The notes under the pieces are model-generated. The model worked only from the letters and a program-made list of their open reading frames with translations. It ran no database searches and was not told the origin of the DNA. 64,000 nucleotides of DNA. Origin: Hybos culiciformis (taxonomy: Eukaryota; Arthropoda; Insecta; Diptera; Hybotidae). The position numbers and the translations under genes were made by a program. This document shows, piece by piece, positions 28,388 through 39,380 of this stretch. The stretch lies in the NCBI GenBank assembly GCA_964007475.1, contig OZ023274.1, positions 73,543,303-73,607,302 on the forward strand. The letters run 5' to 3'. Every line of letters starts with the position of its first letter. The first letter of the stretch is position 1.

Positions 28388-28479
28388 ATGGGTATTGACG
28401 CATATAATACTCCATTTAGTGATCTAAATTCTATAGCACTAAATACAACATAACGATCCCCTACGCATTAAAACCATTT

Positions 28480-31400
28480 ATATTAAATAATTAATATTAA
28501 ATAATTAAATAATTAATAAACAAATAAATAATTAACTTTTTTTTATTTAATTCTGTAATGAACAGCTTTATGAATATAATAAATTTTTGTTTTTAATTTA
28601 ACAATTTTTTAACATAATATGAAATCATGTAAAATTAATTTTTGTCAAGACATTACCGTATTGTGACTATTTTATTGGATATAGTAAAAAACTTCTCAGC
28701 TCTCCTCATTAGTAAAATTTGCACATATACCGACAGTTAAAGTAGTTCAAGTTTGGATTAAATGCTTTTTTTTTAACAAATTGGCACCCAAAATAATTTT
28801 TTTTTTAATATCAAATTATTTCAACAATGTGCGAATCTTATTTAGTTCATTTAATTTATTATGGCGTTATAAAAAAAAATATAAAAATATTTGACCAATT
28901 GCAGAATTCAAAACTTTTTGATGTTTTTAATTAAAAAAAAATGTTGCTACTTAATATTATGCTACTATGCAATATATACAATTCTGCTAATATAACATTG
29001 CAACGAAAACGATATTGCACCCCAATTGATATTTGTACCTGATTTGAATGAAATTAAAACTTTAATTCTAATAATTTGTAAACTCAAAAATTACATTTAA
29101 TTGTTGGTTTGATTTTAAAAGAAATAGTTTAGTGTCAGCTCACATTAAATGAGGCAAATAATAAATAAATATATACATAAATATGTACAAATTTATATAA
29201 AAGAGTTATATGCCATTTAAATCTAGGGATTTTTTTAAAGTTATTATCAATTCGAAATAAATATCAATGGTTTTCATCCAATTGACCCAAAATTATTAAA
29301 TTCGAAAATCAATAATCCAGTTGACCTCCTTGGTGTATATAACGTTAAGCTCTCTAAAACTGAAAATTATTAAGAATACCGTCACGTCAAATTAGAAACT
29401 GTGACATTTTATGTTTTTTTAATTTTAGACGTGGATTATTTTTAAAAAAATGTCATCATATGTAAAATTAGAAAAATGTGCAAAAATCCTTTCAGACATC
29501 ATGACTAGCAAGAAATACGTCACAGACCCCAATTTCACTTTAATGTCATAAAGTTGTAACATAATAACTCTAATGTGAAACATTACCCTATATTTGTAAT
29601 TATTATTAAATAACAAAAATACATTTCTGATCTCTGAAAGTACATTATTTATTATTAATTACTGCTTAAGCTTATCTCAACATTTTATGTAATCTGTTCT
29701 TAAAATGACCAAAAATAAAAACTCATGACAATATCAAAATAAAAAATATGTAAATTGTGTTAAATGAAAATTATAAGATATTTAAGTGTCCCTAAACTTA
29801 AAAAAAAATGTTTTACATAACTCTGGTGTTAAATTAAAGGTTAATGCCTATAGTTATAAATTATAATTTACACTTTTAATATGTAATTTTATAACAATTT
29901 TGACTTGAATATACATTTAAATTCAATTATTATGTATGCGATTAAAAATTTCAAAAGATACTCGTAAAAGTGATTAAAATCAGTTTTTAATATTAATTTA
30001 CAAGTTTTTAAATTAATTTTCCATTGGTATGTATAATTGGAAAGAATTTCAGCTTACAGCAAAATATAATTTTCTTTTAATATATATATATACATATATA
30101 TATAGGGAAAATTAACAAAATAAAATCAGACAATTTTTATTACAAATTACAATATTATTTTAATGTTTTAAAGTAGCTTTATTGAAGAAGCTTTTGAATT
30201 GAATTTTGAAGCAATTTCACATCTGCTATTAACAGAAATTAATTTAATTTTATTGCTTTTAAAGCAATTTGTTAATGGTCAACTATACAAAAAACTAATA
30301 AAAAATAATTGACTGCATTTTTTATATGAGAAAAATTTTTAGAGTTTTAATTGGGCATTTCTTCACCTTACAATAAATATTGAATTTTAAAATTTGGAAA
30401 ATTGATTATAATAATTAAGGGAACTCTTAGCGAATCATCTTTTTTTTGCAATTAAATTTGGTTCACAAACAAACTATAATTAAAGTATAATTTTAAAATT
30501 ATAAGAATTATATAGTGCGTGAACTAATAATTTTTATTTAATTAAAGAGTCCAGTAAAGAAAATATTTTACAAAAATGTGTCAATTCGATATTATTACTT
30601 AAATTTATTTAATTCCAAGCAATTACATTTTTTTTTCTAATTCAATAAATTTTCTTGTAATTTATTTACATACATATGTGTATATAATATTGATCTCGAC
30701 TGTTATGTATTTGCAATTGAATAATTATATTAAGTATTACAACAAATTTCTTTCCTTGATCATAACAGCGCGCATGTTACGTATTTTACTATATTTATGT
30801 TATGAAATTAACCAGTTTAATTTGAGATGAATTAATTTTAGGTCTTAAAAATCACGTTGCAAATAAAATTAACTACCGTGATTAATGACATTCATATATG
30901 TGTCTATAATAATTATAATAAACATTTGCACCATAATATTATGATTTTACAATTACACCAAAAAAGTTACATTGCATATATATCGGTAGTAATTGAACCT
31001 TCTTTACACATCCTCCACATATGTATATTTTTTTTACCAAAAATATTATGTTATTTTTTTTAACTTTACTTTAAATTACTACGATATTAAATTTAACAGA
31101 CCATATTAAAATTAAATCAAAATACAAGAAACTGTAATATTATACATTTGTACTTCATTTGGATACATTTATAAGTTCATATGTACGCAAAAATGTCTTT
31201 GGATTTTGAAGAAAATTAATTTTCATAGTTTTTTCTTTTCACTATAATGTGGGTATATATGCATATAGGAAATTAAATTTTAATGTAATATTTTTTTTTT
31301 TTTTTGTAATTTCCCTTATATGAGATTTGTTGTTTTAAAATTTATTTATTTTCCACAAAACTTAAAAAGTAACAAAAAAATTAACAAAATTTTATCATAA

Positions 31401-33190
31401 ATACAAGTACATATACAAATGAAAAATTCAAATTTAATTTTATTCACAATTCTCTTTTATGCCACATGCTTTTGGTTTGTTTTTTTTTTTTGGTTTTTCA
31501 TTTCAATGATAATAATCTCTTTTCACAGATGGAATGAAGAATAATATATAAAAGAGAATAATATAAACAAACGCATATAACGTACATAGTACAGTTATCG
31601 CAGAATAGTTTATAAAGTTTAAAAATAAATAAAATAATTAGATCTTCTAAAGATAGATGATAAATTTTCAGCAAGTTTTTTAAGCTTTTGCAAACATTAA
31701 TTTTGAAGTTTTTAATAATGGTGTTAGAAGAATTTTCTTTAAAGATTTTTTTTTTATATAAAAAATTGTGCTAGTAAATTACTATATTTATATAGCTACA
31801 AATGCAAATTTTAGTAAATTAATCCATGCTTAAGTTTTAAATAGATACTTTATATGACTTTGTCATCGTATCTGAAATTCGCACCATTTACTAAGGCTTT
31901 GAATGTTTGAAGTGTGTGACATTTCCCTTGAAACGTTTATAAATCAATATTTTTATTTATAGTTTTACTTTATTTCTTTTATATACATAGAAACAAAAAC
32001 ATCATTTTGATCTAGAGTAGATAAATAACTCCGTTGACGTAATACCACTATTGAAAATATATGGAAACTCCAATATGCACATTTTCTTTGATCATTTTTT
32101 GGCGCCAAATTAAAAAATATATAATGTTATGTCTTATTGAATATGCTTGAATGTTTTGATGTATATGTATACATGTACAGCATAATTATGTTATAATAAT
32201 AACAAAAAAATTGTTTACTTATGGAAAATGAGAGTGAGAGTGAATTTTATTTATGAATATCAGAAAAATTACCTGTTCGTGTAAAAACTTTTGAGAAAAA
32301 ATTTCATTCCTGCAGAAGAAGCATCTTTTCTTTTACTTTTTTTTACAAGAAACCATCAAATTTTTATGTACGGGAGTAAAATTTAATCAAAGAATTTAAA
32401 CATTGCAATATAAATATGAGTAAAGCAAGTTAAATTTGAATAGTTTAATTAAAAGATCGCAACAGAGTAGTTGAATTGTATAAAAAAGAAAAAGTTCGGA
32501 CATAAATTATAAAGGCTCGGTTGATTCGTTCGACTTAAATACCGCGTTGGGATTCAAATCTTAAAATGAAATCCCAAACGTTATTGGTTAGTTAATTTAT
32601 TAATTAATTAATGCATGTAATTTTTTAAACATTTATTCGGAAAGTCGGATTGAAAATTTTGCGGTGGAAAATCTAATTCCAGAATTTGAAGGATTACCAT
32701 AGGATTATATAAAATTCAATAAAATCAAACCACAGGGTGGACTTAAAAATAATTGATTTTAAATGAAATAAAAATATAAAATTATATATATAAAAAAAAA
32801 ATTAAAATGGGGTTCACTAAAATTATAAAAAAAGTTTTAAAATTTTTAATTTTAAATTTTATTGCTAATAAATTTGAAAAATAATTCTAATCAAAAATAT
32901 TGAATTCGATTATTTTACAGTATGAATTTGAGCGACTTTGAAATTCTTAAATGTAGAAAATAAAGGATACATTGAAAGGACAAAAGTTTTAATTAAAGGA
33001 AAAAAAGTCCACATTAAAACCGTTTAAATGCATATAAATAGGAAACGAAGTAATTTCTGGCCGCTAAAATTATCGAATAAACCCATATAGCCTATGCTAA
33101 CTCGACTAGAAATAAACTAACACCAATGAATTCCTGCTATACTCTTTGAAGCTTGACATTCTTTTAAAAGTAAATTTAGTTTTAATTTAT
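28480..33190. other. Non-coding A+T-rich DNA
   Basis: No gene is supported. TA microsatellite near 30,083-30,105. A short stem (CGTTGGGATT / AATCCCAAACG) around 32,544-32,580 is the only other structure noticed. A slightly more complex stretch at about 33,050-33,180 lies upstream of a TATA-like site and might be regulatory, but nothing specific is recognised. Confidence 0.5.
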
Positions 33191-33211
33191 TTGATGTTGC
33201 CACCACCAGCG

Positions 33212-33218
33212 TATAAAA
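33212..33218 (+). promoter_or_regulatory. Candidate TATA box (upstream of the Trp-repeat gene)
   Basis: TATAAAA in the context GCCACCACCAGCGTATAAAAA, a notably GC-containing flank for this DNA. The GCGTATA context is shared with the candidate TATA box at 5,853. If it serves the Trp-repeat gene, that gene's first intron would be well over 1 kb. A competing promoter candidate is TATATAA at 34,664. The string TGATG..TGCCACCACC also occurs at about 37,494-37,510. Confidence 0.25.
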
Positions 33219-33679
33219 ACATAACTTATTGAAAAAAAAAATATTTTTTTTAATATACGACATTGTTTGCAAATTTTATTTGTTTTCATGTGCATTTATT
33301 CACCTTCGTAATTTAATTTTCTTTCTTTTTTTTATATTAATTAATTAACATTTAAAGTCATAAAATAAGAAAAAAAATTCATTCAATTTATGCATTTTTC
33401 TCAAAAAAAAATTATTTCAATTGAAAAAAGAAATCTGCGATTGTTAAAAATTAAAATTAAAAAACTATCAAATAATCTTTAAGAAAAAAAAAAAGCTTCA
33501 TTAATATTTATGTTGAAGTACACAAATCACTGCAAAAAAAAAAGTTATTGATATTTTTAATGTTAATGATCTTTCATAATCGAAAAAGTTTAAGATTTGA
33601 AGTACTTAATATGCAAACTTCAGATTTTGAATTCACATTGAAAGATATCATAATTAAATGCATTATTATAATTTTCATT

Positions 33680-33731
33680 GTGTTAAATTTGTAGTATGAA
33701 TTTTTGTGTTAAATTTGTAGTATGAATTTTT
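33680..33731. repeat. 26-bp tandem duplication
   Basis: GTGTTAAATTTGTAGTATGA plus a T-run is present twice with period 26 (33,680 and 33,706). The first copy holds the ATG at 33,696 that is one of the candidate first coding exons of the Trp-repeat gene. Confidence 0.85.
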
Positions 33732-34663
33732 TTATGTAAGCTAAATCTAAAAAAATTATTTTTCTTTATTGTTTTTTGAAAGTTTTTCATTAATTTTTTT
33801 AAATAGTGAATTCTTTAAATTTTTTCTAATAATTATCCATAATTGTTGACACTCAAAATTAGGTCCAACCTTTTTTTTTTTTTATTATTTTGGTGAAAAG
33901 TAGACTTTTTCAATTAATTTGAAACAAAATAAGCATGATTGAAATTGTTTTCACAATAAATAAATATTTTTTTTATGTTTGAAATTCTGCCATCCTTTTA
34001 AATGTATCCTTTTTGTAAGTATACTTTTATAGATCTGATACATTCGTTGTTCAAATTTTAAATACTTTTTCTTTTAAAAAGACATTGAGTAATTTAAAGC
34101 TGAAAATACATTTAAAAGGTTCTAATATGATTTTACAAATATTTGAAATTAAAAGTGGGTCTTATATATTTGATTTTTTGGGTGATAAGAATGTTGCTAA
34201 TTTGTTTTAAAAAATTTATTAATTAAGTTAAATATAAGTTTCAAGAATAATCTTAAATTAAAAAAAAAATTTGTTCTAATCCCAAGTTATTTTTTTCTTT
34301 ATAAAATTTTGGATGAATATTTATTATGGTTTTATTTTTAAACTTCAGACGGGACTTAACAAAAAATTAAAATATAAAATATTGAACATGGGTCAAATTA
34401 ATTTCAAACGAATTTAAATGAAAAACAATATTTAGAATATTTAACACAATTGTGGTAAAAGAAAAAGGATAAAATATAATATAATCATTGAGAATTCTGA
34501 CTTATTGATATTAATATTTTTTTTTTTAATTGGCTACTTATTCATCAAACTCCCTCTCTAATTTAGAAAGAATAAAATCTTAATTATGACGAATAATTCT
34601 TAATGTAATATTTCTAAATTCTGGTTGTCCAACTTTACTACGTAAGATATTGACGTAATACTT

Positions 34664-34670
34664 TATATAA
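34664..34670 (+). promoter_or_regulatory. Alternative candidate TATA box of the Trp-repeat gene
   Basis: TATATAA lies 68-73 bases upstream of ATGs at 34,732 and 34,737, which would give a leader of about 40 bases if transcription starts near 34,695. Under this model the first intron (34,752 or 34,758 to 35,055) would be about 300 bases and would consist mostly of the inserted MITE. It is supported only by position. Confidence 0.2.
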
Positions 34671-34770
34671 TTCGCAACAAATACGACCTTTTCTTTTGAT
34701 TTAAAATAAAAATAAACTATTTTCTCGATTTATGCAATGCACGACTTTAATGTATCTGTGTACAGCCATA

Positions 34771-35025
34771 ATTGAGCCGTTTATTTTGAAATTGGTTTAA
34801 GTCCATTTTAAAAAAAAAAAAAGTTAATGATAACAATAGTATATATTCTTTTTATTTATAAACAATTTTAGTCTAGTATCATTAAAACCGCTTTGATTTT
34901 GACACTTGAAAATTAGCTTATGGAAATATTAATATTTATTTTTAAATCAATTCAAACACAAAACCTTAAATATCTCAATACAAGAACAAATGGACTTAAA
35001 CCACTTTCAAAATAAACGGCTCAAT
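34771..35025. mobile_element. Mariner-type MITE, 255 bp, TA target duplication
   Basis: ATTGAGCCGTTTATTTTGAA continuing to GTCCATTT (about 34,771-34,808) is reverse-complemented at about 34,988-35,025 with a single mismatch over 38 bases. TA directly flanks both ends (34,769-34,770 and 35,026-35,027), the target duplication of Tc1/mariner-superfamily elements. The interior is A+T-rich with no coding capacity. The near-identity of the arms suggests a fairly recent insertion. It ends only 30 bases before the splice acceptor of the Trp-repeat gene, so it lies in that gene's first intron or just upstream of its transcript. Confidence 0.85.
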
Positions 35026-35055
35026 TAAAGGGCAATAATTAATTTGATATTTCAG

Positions 35056-36317
35056 TTAATTTCATTGTGTACGATAACAACATTTGTTTATGCTCATCCA
35101 CCTGAAGGAGTGTGGAAAAAGAAACTTGTTTGGAAACCAGAATGGGTTCAAATATGGAAAAGTGTGAAAAAAGAGGCATGGGAAACTAAATGGAAGAAAA
35201 TTAGTGTTCCTGTTTGGAAAGAAATCCAAGTTCCTGTATGGAAAGAAGAAAAAGTACCAGATTGGAAAATCAATAAGAAAAAAGTTATAGAAACTCGTGA
35301 TGTTCCAGCATGGAAAGAAGACAAAGTCGCAGATTGGAAAAAAATTTCTAAACCTATATGGAAAGCAGTACAGGTGCCTGTCTGGAAAGAAATTCAAGTA
35401 CCGATTTGGAAAGAAATTCAAGTTCCATATTGGGAGGAGATTAAAGTTCCTGTTTGGAAGGAAATTCAAGTCCCTGTTTGGAAGGATGTACAAGTACCTG
35501 ATTGGAAAGAAATACAAGTTCCTGATTGGAAAAAAGGTATTTTTTTCTTACATTTTTTTTCAACTAACTGACACTATTTTAATAATTCGGCTTAGATTGA
35601 TTCTTTTTTTTTATTCCTACTTTCAGAATTTGTACCTGAATGGGTTAAAATGGGTATTCCAGGTGAAAAATTTTTAGGCAAAGACAATGAAGGTTGGGAA
35701 TACACTAGTCACGATTTATGGAGAAAAAAATTAATATGGAAACCGGTTTGGAAGAAAATTTGGCGCACCGAGAAAAAACAAATATGGAAAACGGAAAAAG
35801 TTAAAGAATGGAAGACCGAAAAAGTTCAGGAGTGGAAAACCGATAAAGTCCAAAAATGGAAAACAGAAAAGAAGCAAGAATGGATTCCAAAGAAGGTACA
35901 AGAATGGAAAACAGAAAAAAAATTAGAATGGAAGGATGAATTGATTCAAATTTGGAAACCAGTTAAGAAACAGGTAAAATATTATAATAAAATTTTATTT
36001 GCAGACACTTATATTTATATTAATTACCTATAAATAAAAAAAAAAAGTTAACTAAATATTTAAACTAATATATTTATTTTTTTCATCCAAAGGTTTGGAT
36101 TAAAGAAAAACGTGAAAGATGGGTAGAAGAAAAGGTTCAAATTTGGCGAATTGAGAAAAAGCAAGTCTGGGCTACAGATAAAAAATTAGTTTGGAAAGAT
36201 GAATGGAAATCACAACAAGTGCCTGTATGGAAAGAAACTAAAGTACCAGCCTGGAAGAAAATTTGGAAACCAGTTTGGGAAAAAGTTTGGGTACCTGTGA
36301 GTCATGGTTGGGATTAA
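35056..36317 (+). CDS. Secreted Trp-rich octad-repeat protein (3 exons seen; first exon unresolved)
   Basis: Three exons with consistent phase: 35,056-35,536, 35,627-35,973 and 36,093-36,317 (TAA). Acceptors are TTTCAG, TTTCAG and CCAAAG; donors are GTATTT at 35,537 and GTAAAA at 35,974. They give 350 residues. The first is a hydrophobic stretch (LISLCTITTFVYA) read as the end of a signal peptide before HPPEG. The mature part has 45 Trp and no Cys, and is rich in Lys and Glu. Units are VPVWKEIQ-like in exon 2, WKTEKVQE-like in exon 3, and VPVWKETK/KPVWEKVW at the end. Trp residues are 8 or 4 apart nearly throughout, even across exon joins. WKKKLVWKPEWVQIW (exon 2) and WRKKLIWKPVWKKIW (exon 3) start two homologous halves. 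The first coding exon must end in phase 0. Candidates are the ATG at 33,696 (MNFCVKF, weak donor GTAGTA) and the ATG at 34,737 (weak donors GTATCT or GTGTAC). An extracellular structural role, such as cuticle or a secreted fibre, is inference. The octad links it to the gene at 6,069. Confidence 0.8.
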
Positions 36318-36329
36318 AGATGTTAGTAT

Positions 36330-39300
36330 TAATTATCATTGTGAACTAAGTATGTAATTTTTTAAAGTAAGTTAACTCAGTGAAAGGTGAGCACTTTAAT
36401 ACAATTTAGTTGCCAGAAAGAATATTCGATCAATTGGGGCTTTAGAAATTTTAGAAAATTCGAAATTTCTGGTGCCATATATATTTTGATATTTTCTTTT
36501 GCTACATTTGGGTATCTGGTCCCTAGAACAATTTATAATTTTTGCAAAAAATATTACTTGCAAAAAGTCAAAAAAATATTTATTTTATAAAACATCAAAG
36601 AGATTATACACAAATAGAAGATTTTATACTTAATTTTTTAAAATTTACGCGGTGGCACTCAGATTTTACCTAAATTTTTTTAAATAAATTAATTTACTAT
36701 ATGGATTCATAATCCTAATCGAAATGATTCTTGATTAATTTTATGTAAAACAAATAAACATTTATTTTCTTTTTAATATAGTAAGTAAATAGTTAAGCTT
36801 CCTAAATTTTAATTAAGGATTAAAGTCTAGGAAGTTATTATATTGTTTTGTAGAATTTGTTTTATTACAATAAACACTAATTTAGCTTAGGTCCCAATAT
36901 CAAATTATCAAAAGTAAAATTTGGTTACTTTAAAAATAAGATGCTCAATATATACCTTTTGCTGTTTAAACTTCGTATAGTCCCAATAAATAAAAGACTT
37001 GTTTTGGTTTTGAAATCATAAATTTTTTTTAAGTTTTAAAATTAAAAAAAATAAAAATAGGTATATATGTATACGAAATTATACATATCTTAATGTATAT
37101 ATATATATAATAAAATTGTACATTAAACATTTATTTTTAAGAACTGTTAGATTACATTATTATTGTTAATTATAAATATTTTAAATGTATTTTCATTTTT
37201 AAAATATTTACAAAAAAAAAATTCAAAATCTCTATTATTTTGCGCGCGCACATTTTGTAAATAAATTTCATTCTCTATATAATTTGTAAAAAATTAAGAT
37301 TTATAATCATTAAAAAAAAAATAAAATGAAATAAAATGAAATTGAAAATGAAAAAAAAATAAATAAATTTATAGCATTTTAATTTCAGTAAAGAAAAAAA
37401 GAAAGCAAATGAAAATAAATATATTTTTTTTTTAACTTAATGAGAATGAAAACTTTTTTGATCACATAGTTTTTCTTATATAATTTGTTTAAGTGATGCA
37501 ATGCCACCACCCTCTATAGCGTAAAATTTTGTTTTTATTTTGATCATTTAGTTACAATTTTAACGCTAAATATAGGTAGAAAAGGAATGTATATGTAGGT
37601 TTTTTAATTTTATTCATTTATTTTAATAATATTTATGTCATTCTTTACTCTACAGTATATTTAATTGTAAAATTAAATATTTCATCATTCACTTGGTGAA
37701 TTTTTTAATAGCGAATAAGACACGATGACTAGGTCATAAAAGTAACTTCGTTATAACGAATAGCCATCATTAAAACTCACAGATATAGGTCCAAACTTTG
37801 TATTTTTTTTCAACGGTTTTAGAATGCAATATTTTTCATATAACTTCTTAATGAACTACTGATATATTATTAGATTCAAATTTTATTACACATTGTTGTA
37901 AATTTTTTTGAATCAATTTTTTGAATCAATTTTAGATCAATATCAGAATAACATTATTTCGGTAAAAAAAAACTTTAATTCTACAGATTTTATATGAAAG
38001 CGATTTATTTAAATTAGTTATCTTAAAAAAATCACACGTTTCCTTTTTTCTGGTGTTATTGCAAGGACAAAATTTTAGCTTTTAACTTGAGCATATTATG
38101 TAATAAATTTATTATTAGGACCCCTGTCAAGATCCATTCCACTTTTTTTGGCGCTTCTTGAGAACTATTCACACACTTGCCATGTACGTTTAAACCTAAT
38201 TTTAATTATGAAATAGGTTTGTAAAAAACCATTATTTGGCATCTCGGGATGTTTTGAGAAATATTTAAATCGAAATAAAATTTTCTCAACCTAAATGAAT
38301 CTAACAAGTTTTATGCTTCAAAAAAATTCATTATTTTTTTTTACGGAAAAACTTTTGTTATTTGCATTTAATTTTCAATTTTTAGTCTATAATATAGATA
38401 TATAATATATTAAATAAATATAAAAAAGATAAATGTTGTCAAAAAGAAAAAAAACTTGGGAATCTTTTTTTTTTAATAAAAGTGGTTTTTATCTGTTGCC
38501 AATATCACACGGAAGTATTTTCTTTCTCATATTTATTTACTTTTTAAAATTATAAAAGTATCATCCATGAAAATGATGATCACGAACATTTAAAATTTAA
38601 CGACTAATATTAATAAAAAAAAAAAATTTTTTTCTAATTTTCTTAAAAGTTTTTCCACAGATAGAAGATACTATTGAAAATTTGATAAAAAAAAAAAAAT
38701 TAAAAAAAAAATTGTACAAAAGAAGGTGGATTTGTCTTTGAATTATATGCTAAAATAATTTTTATATTTAAAATTTTATTTGGTGAAATATTCATTGTCG
38801 TGACGATTAAAAATAGAGAAATTTTCAACGATAGGATTTTTTTTTACAAATATATAAAACTGAATTTACGATTGAAATTGAAAGTAGATTTATTCATCAA
38901 GTAGGTACATATATATTTTTGGTAAGAAAAAAAAATACATAATTTTTAATAATGTAATCTTCCGTCAGGTTGAAAACACATAAATTAAATAATCAGAATC
39001 ATATTTCAGTTCAGTTAATATTATATAATATGTTTACTTTGTTAATACTTTGCTTAAGAAATTGTTTTTTAATATGTCACAACCGTAAAAGCGAATAAAT
39101 ATATATGAAATGGAATTTTGGTGTCTTCAAGTAGAAGATAAAATCATTTGAATATATCTTTCTAATTATCATTTTTGAATAGATTTCTCGATATATTGCT
39201 CAAATCTAGGATAATATAGGTTTCCCTTGATAAAAATTTTCTTTAATATTTCTTTAACAATAAATGTTATCCATTTTCAATTAAATGGAAATCAATATCA

Positions 39301-39380
39301 TTTAAAACTAATCCATTGCAATTGAAAGTACACATAAAAAATAATTTATGATTTTATTTTTATTTAATACTATTATTTAA
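36330..39380. other. 3' flank of the Trp-repeat gene and non-coding DNA
   Basis: Possible poly(A) signals for the gene ending at 36,317 are AATAAA at 36,683 and 36,869. Beyond that no gene is supported. TGATGCAATGCCACCACC at about 37,494 resembles the sequence around the TATA-like site at 33,212, but no coding exon follows it. Confidence 0.4.

Larger units (their letters stand above)
27643..28474. mobile_element. Candidate non-autonomous element with 17-bp terminal inverted repeats
   Basis: GTTTTAATGCGTAGGGG at 27,643-27,659 and its exact reverse complement at 28,458-28,474 enclose 832 bp that hold a 62-bp x4 tandem array, a long hairpin and a 32-bp direct duplication. No coding region is present. 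The left repeat directly abuts the end of the neighbouring foldback, so both may belong to one composite element. I see no convincing target-site duplication outside the 17-bp repeats, so the true ends and the class are open. Confidence 0.5.

Noticed and set aside
34002..34014. ATG followed by a good GTAAGT donor as first exon of the Trp-repeat gene
   Set aside because: It would leave phase 1, which does not fit the phase-0 acceptor at 35,056.
35062..35677. Long open frames on the minus strand and in another plus frame over the Trp-repeat exons
   Set aside because: They are shadows of a repetitive coding exon; the plus-strand frame with signal peptide and matching splice phases explains the region.
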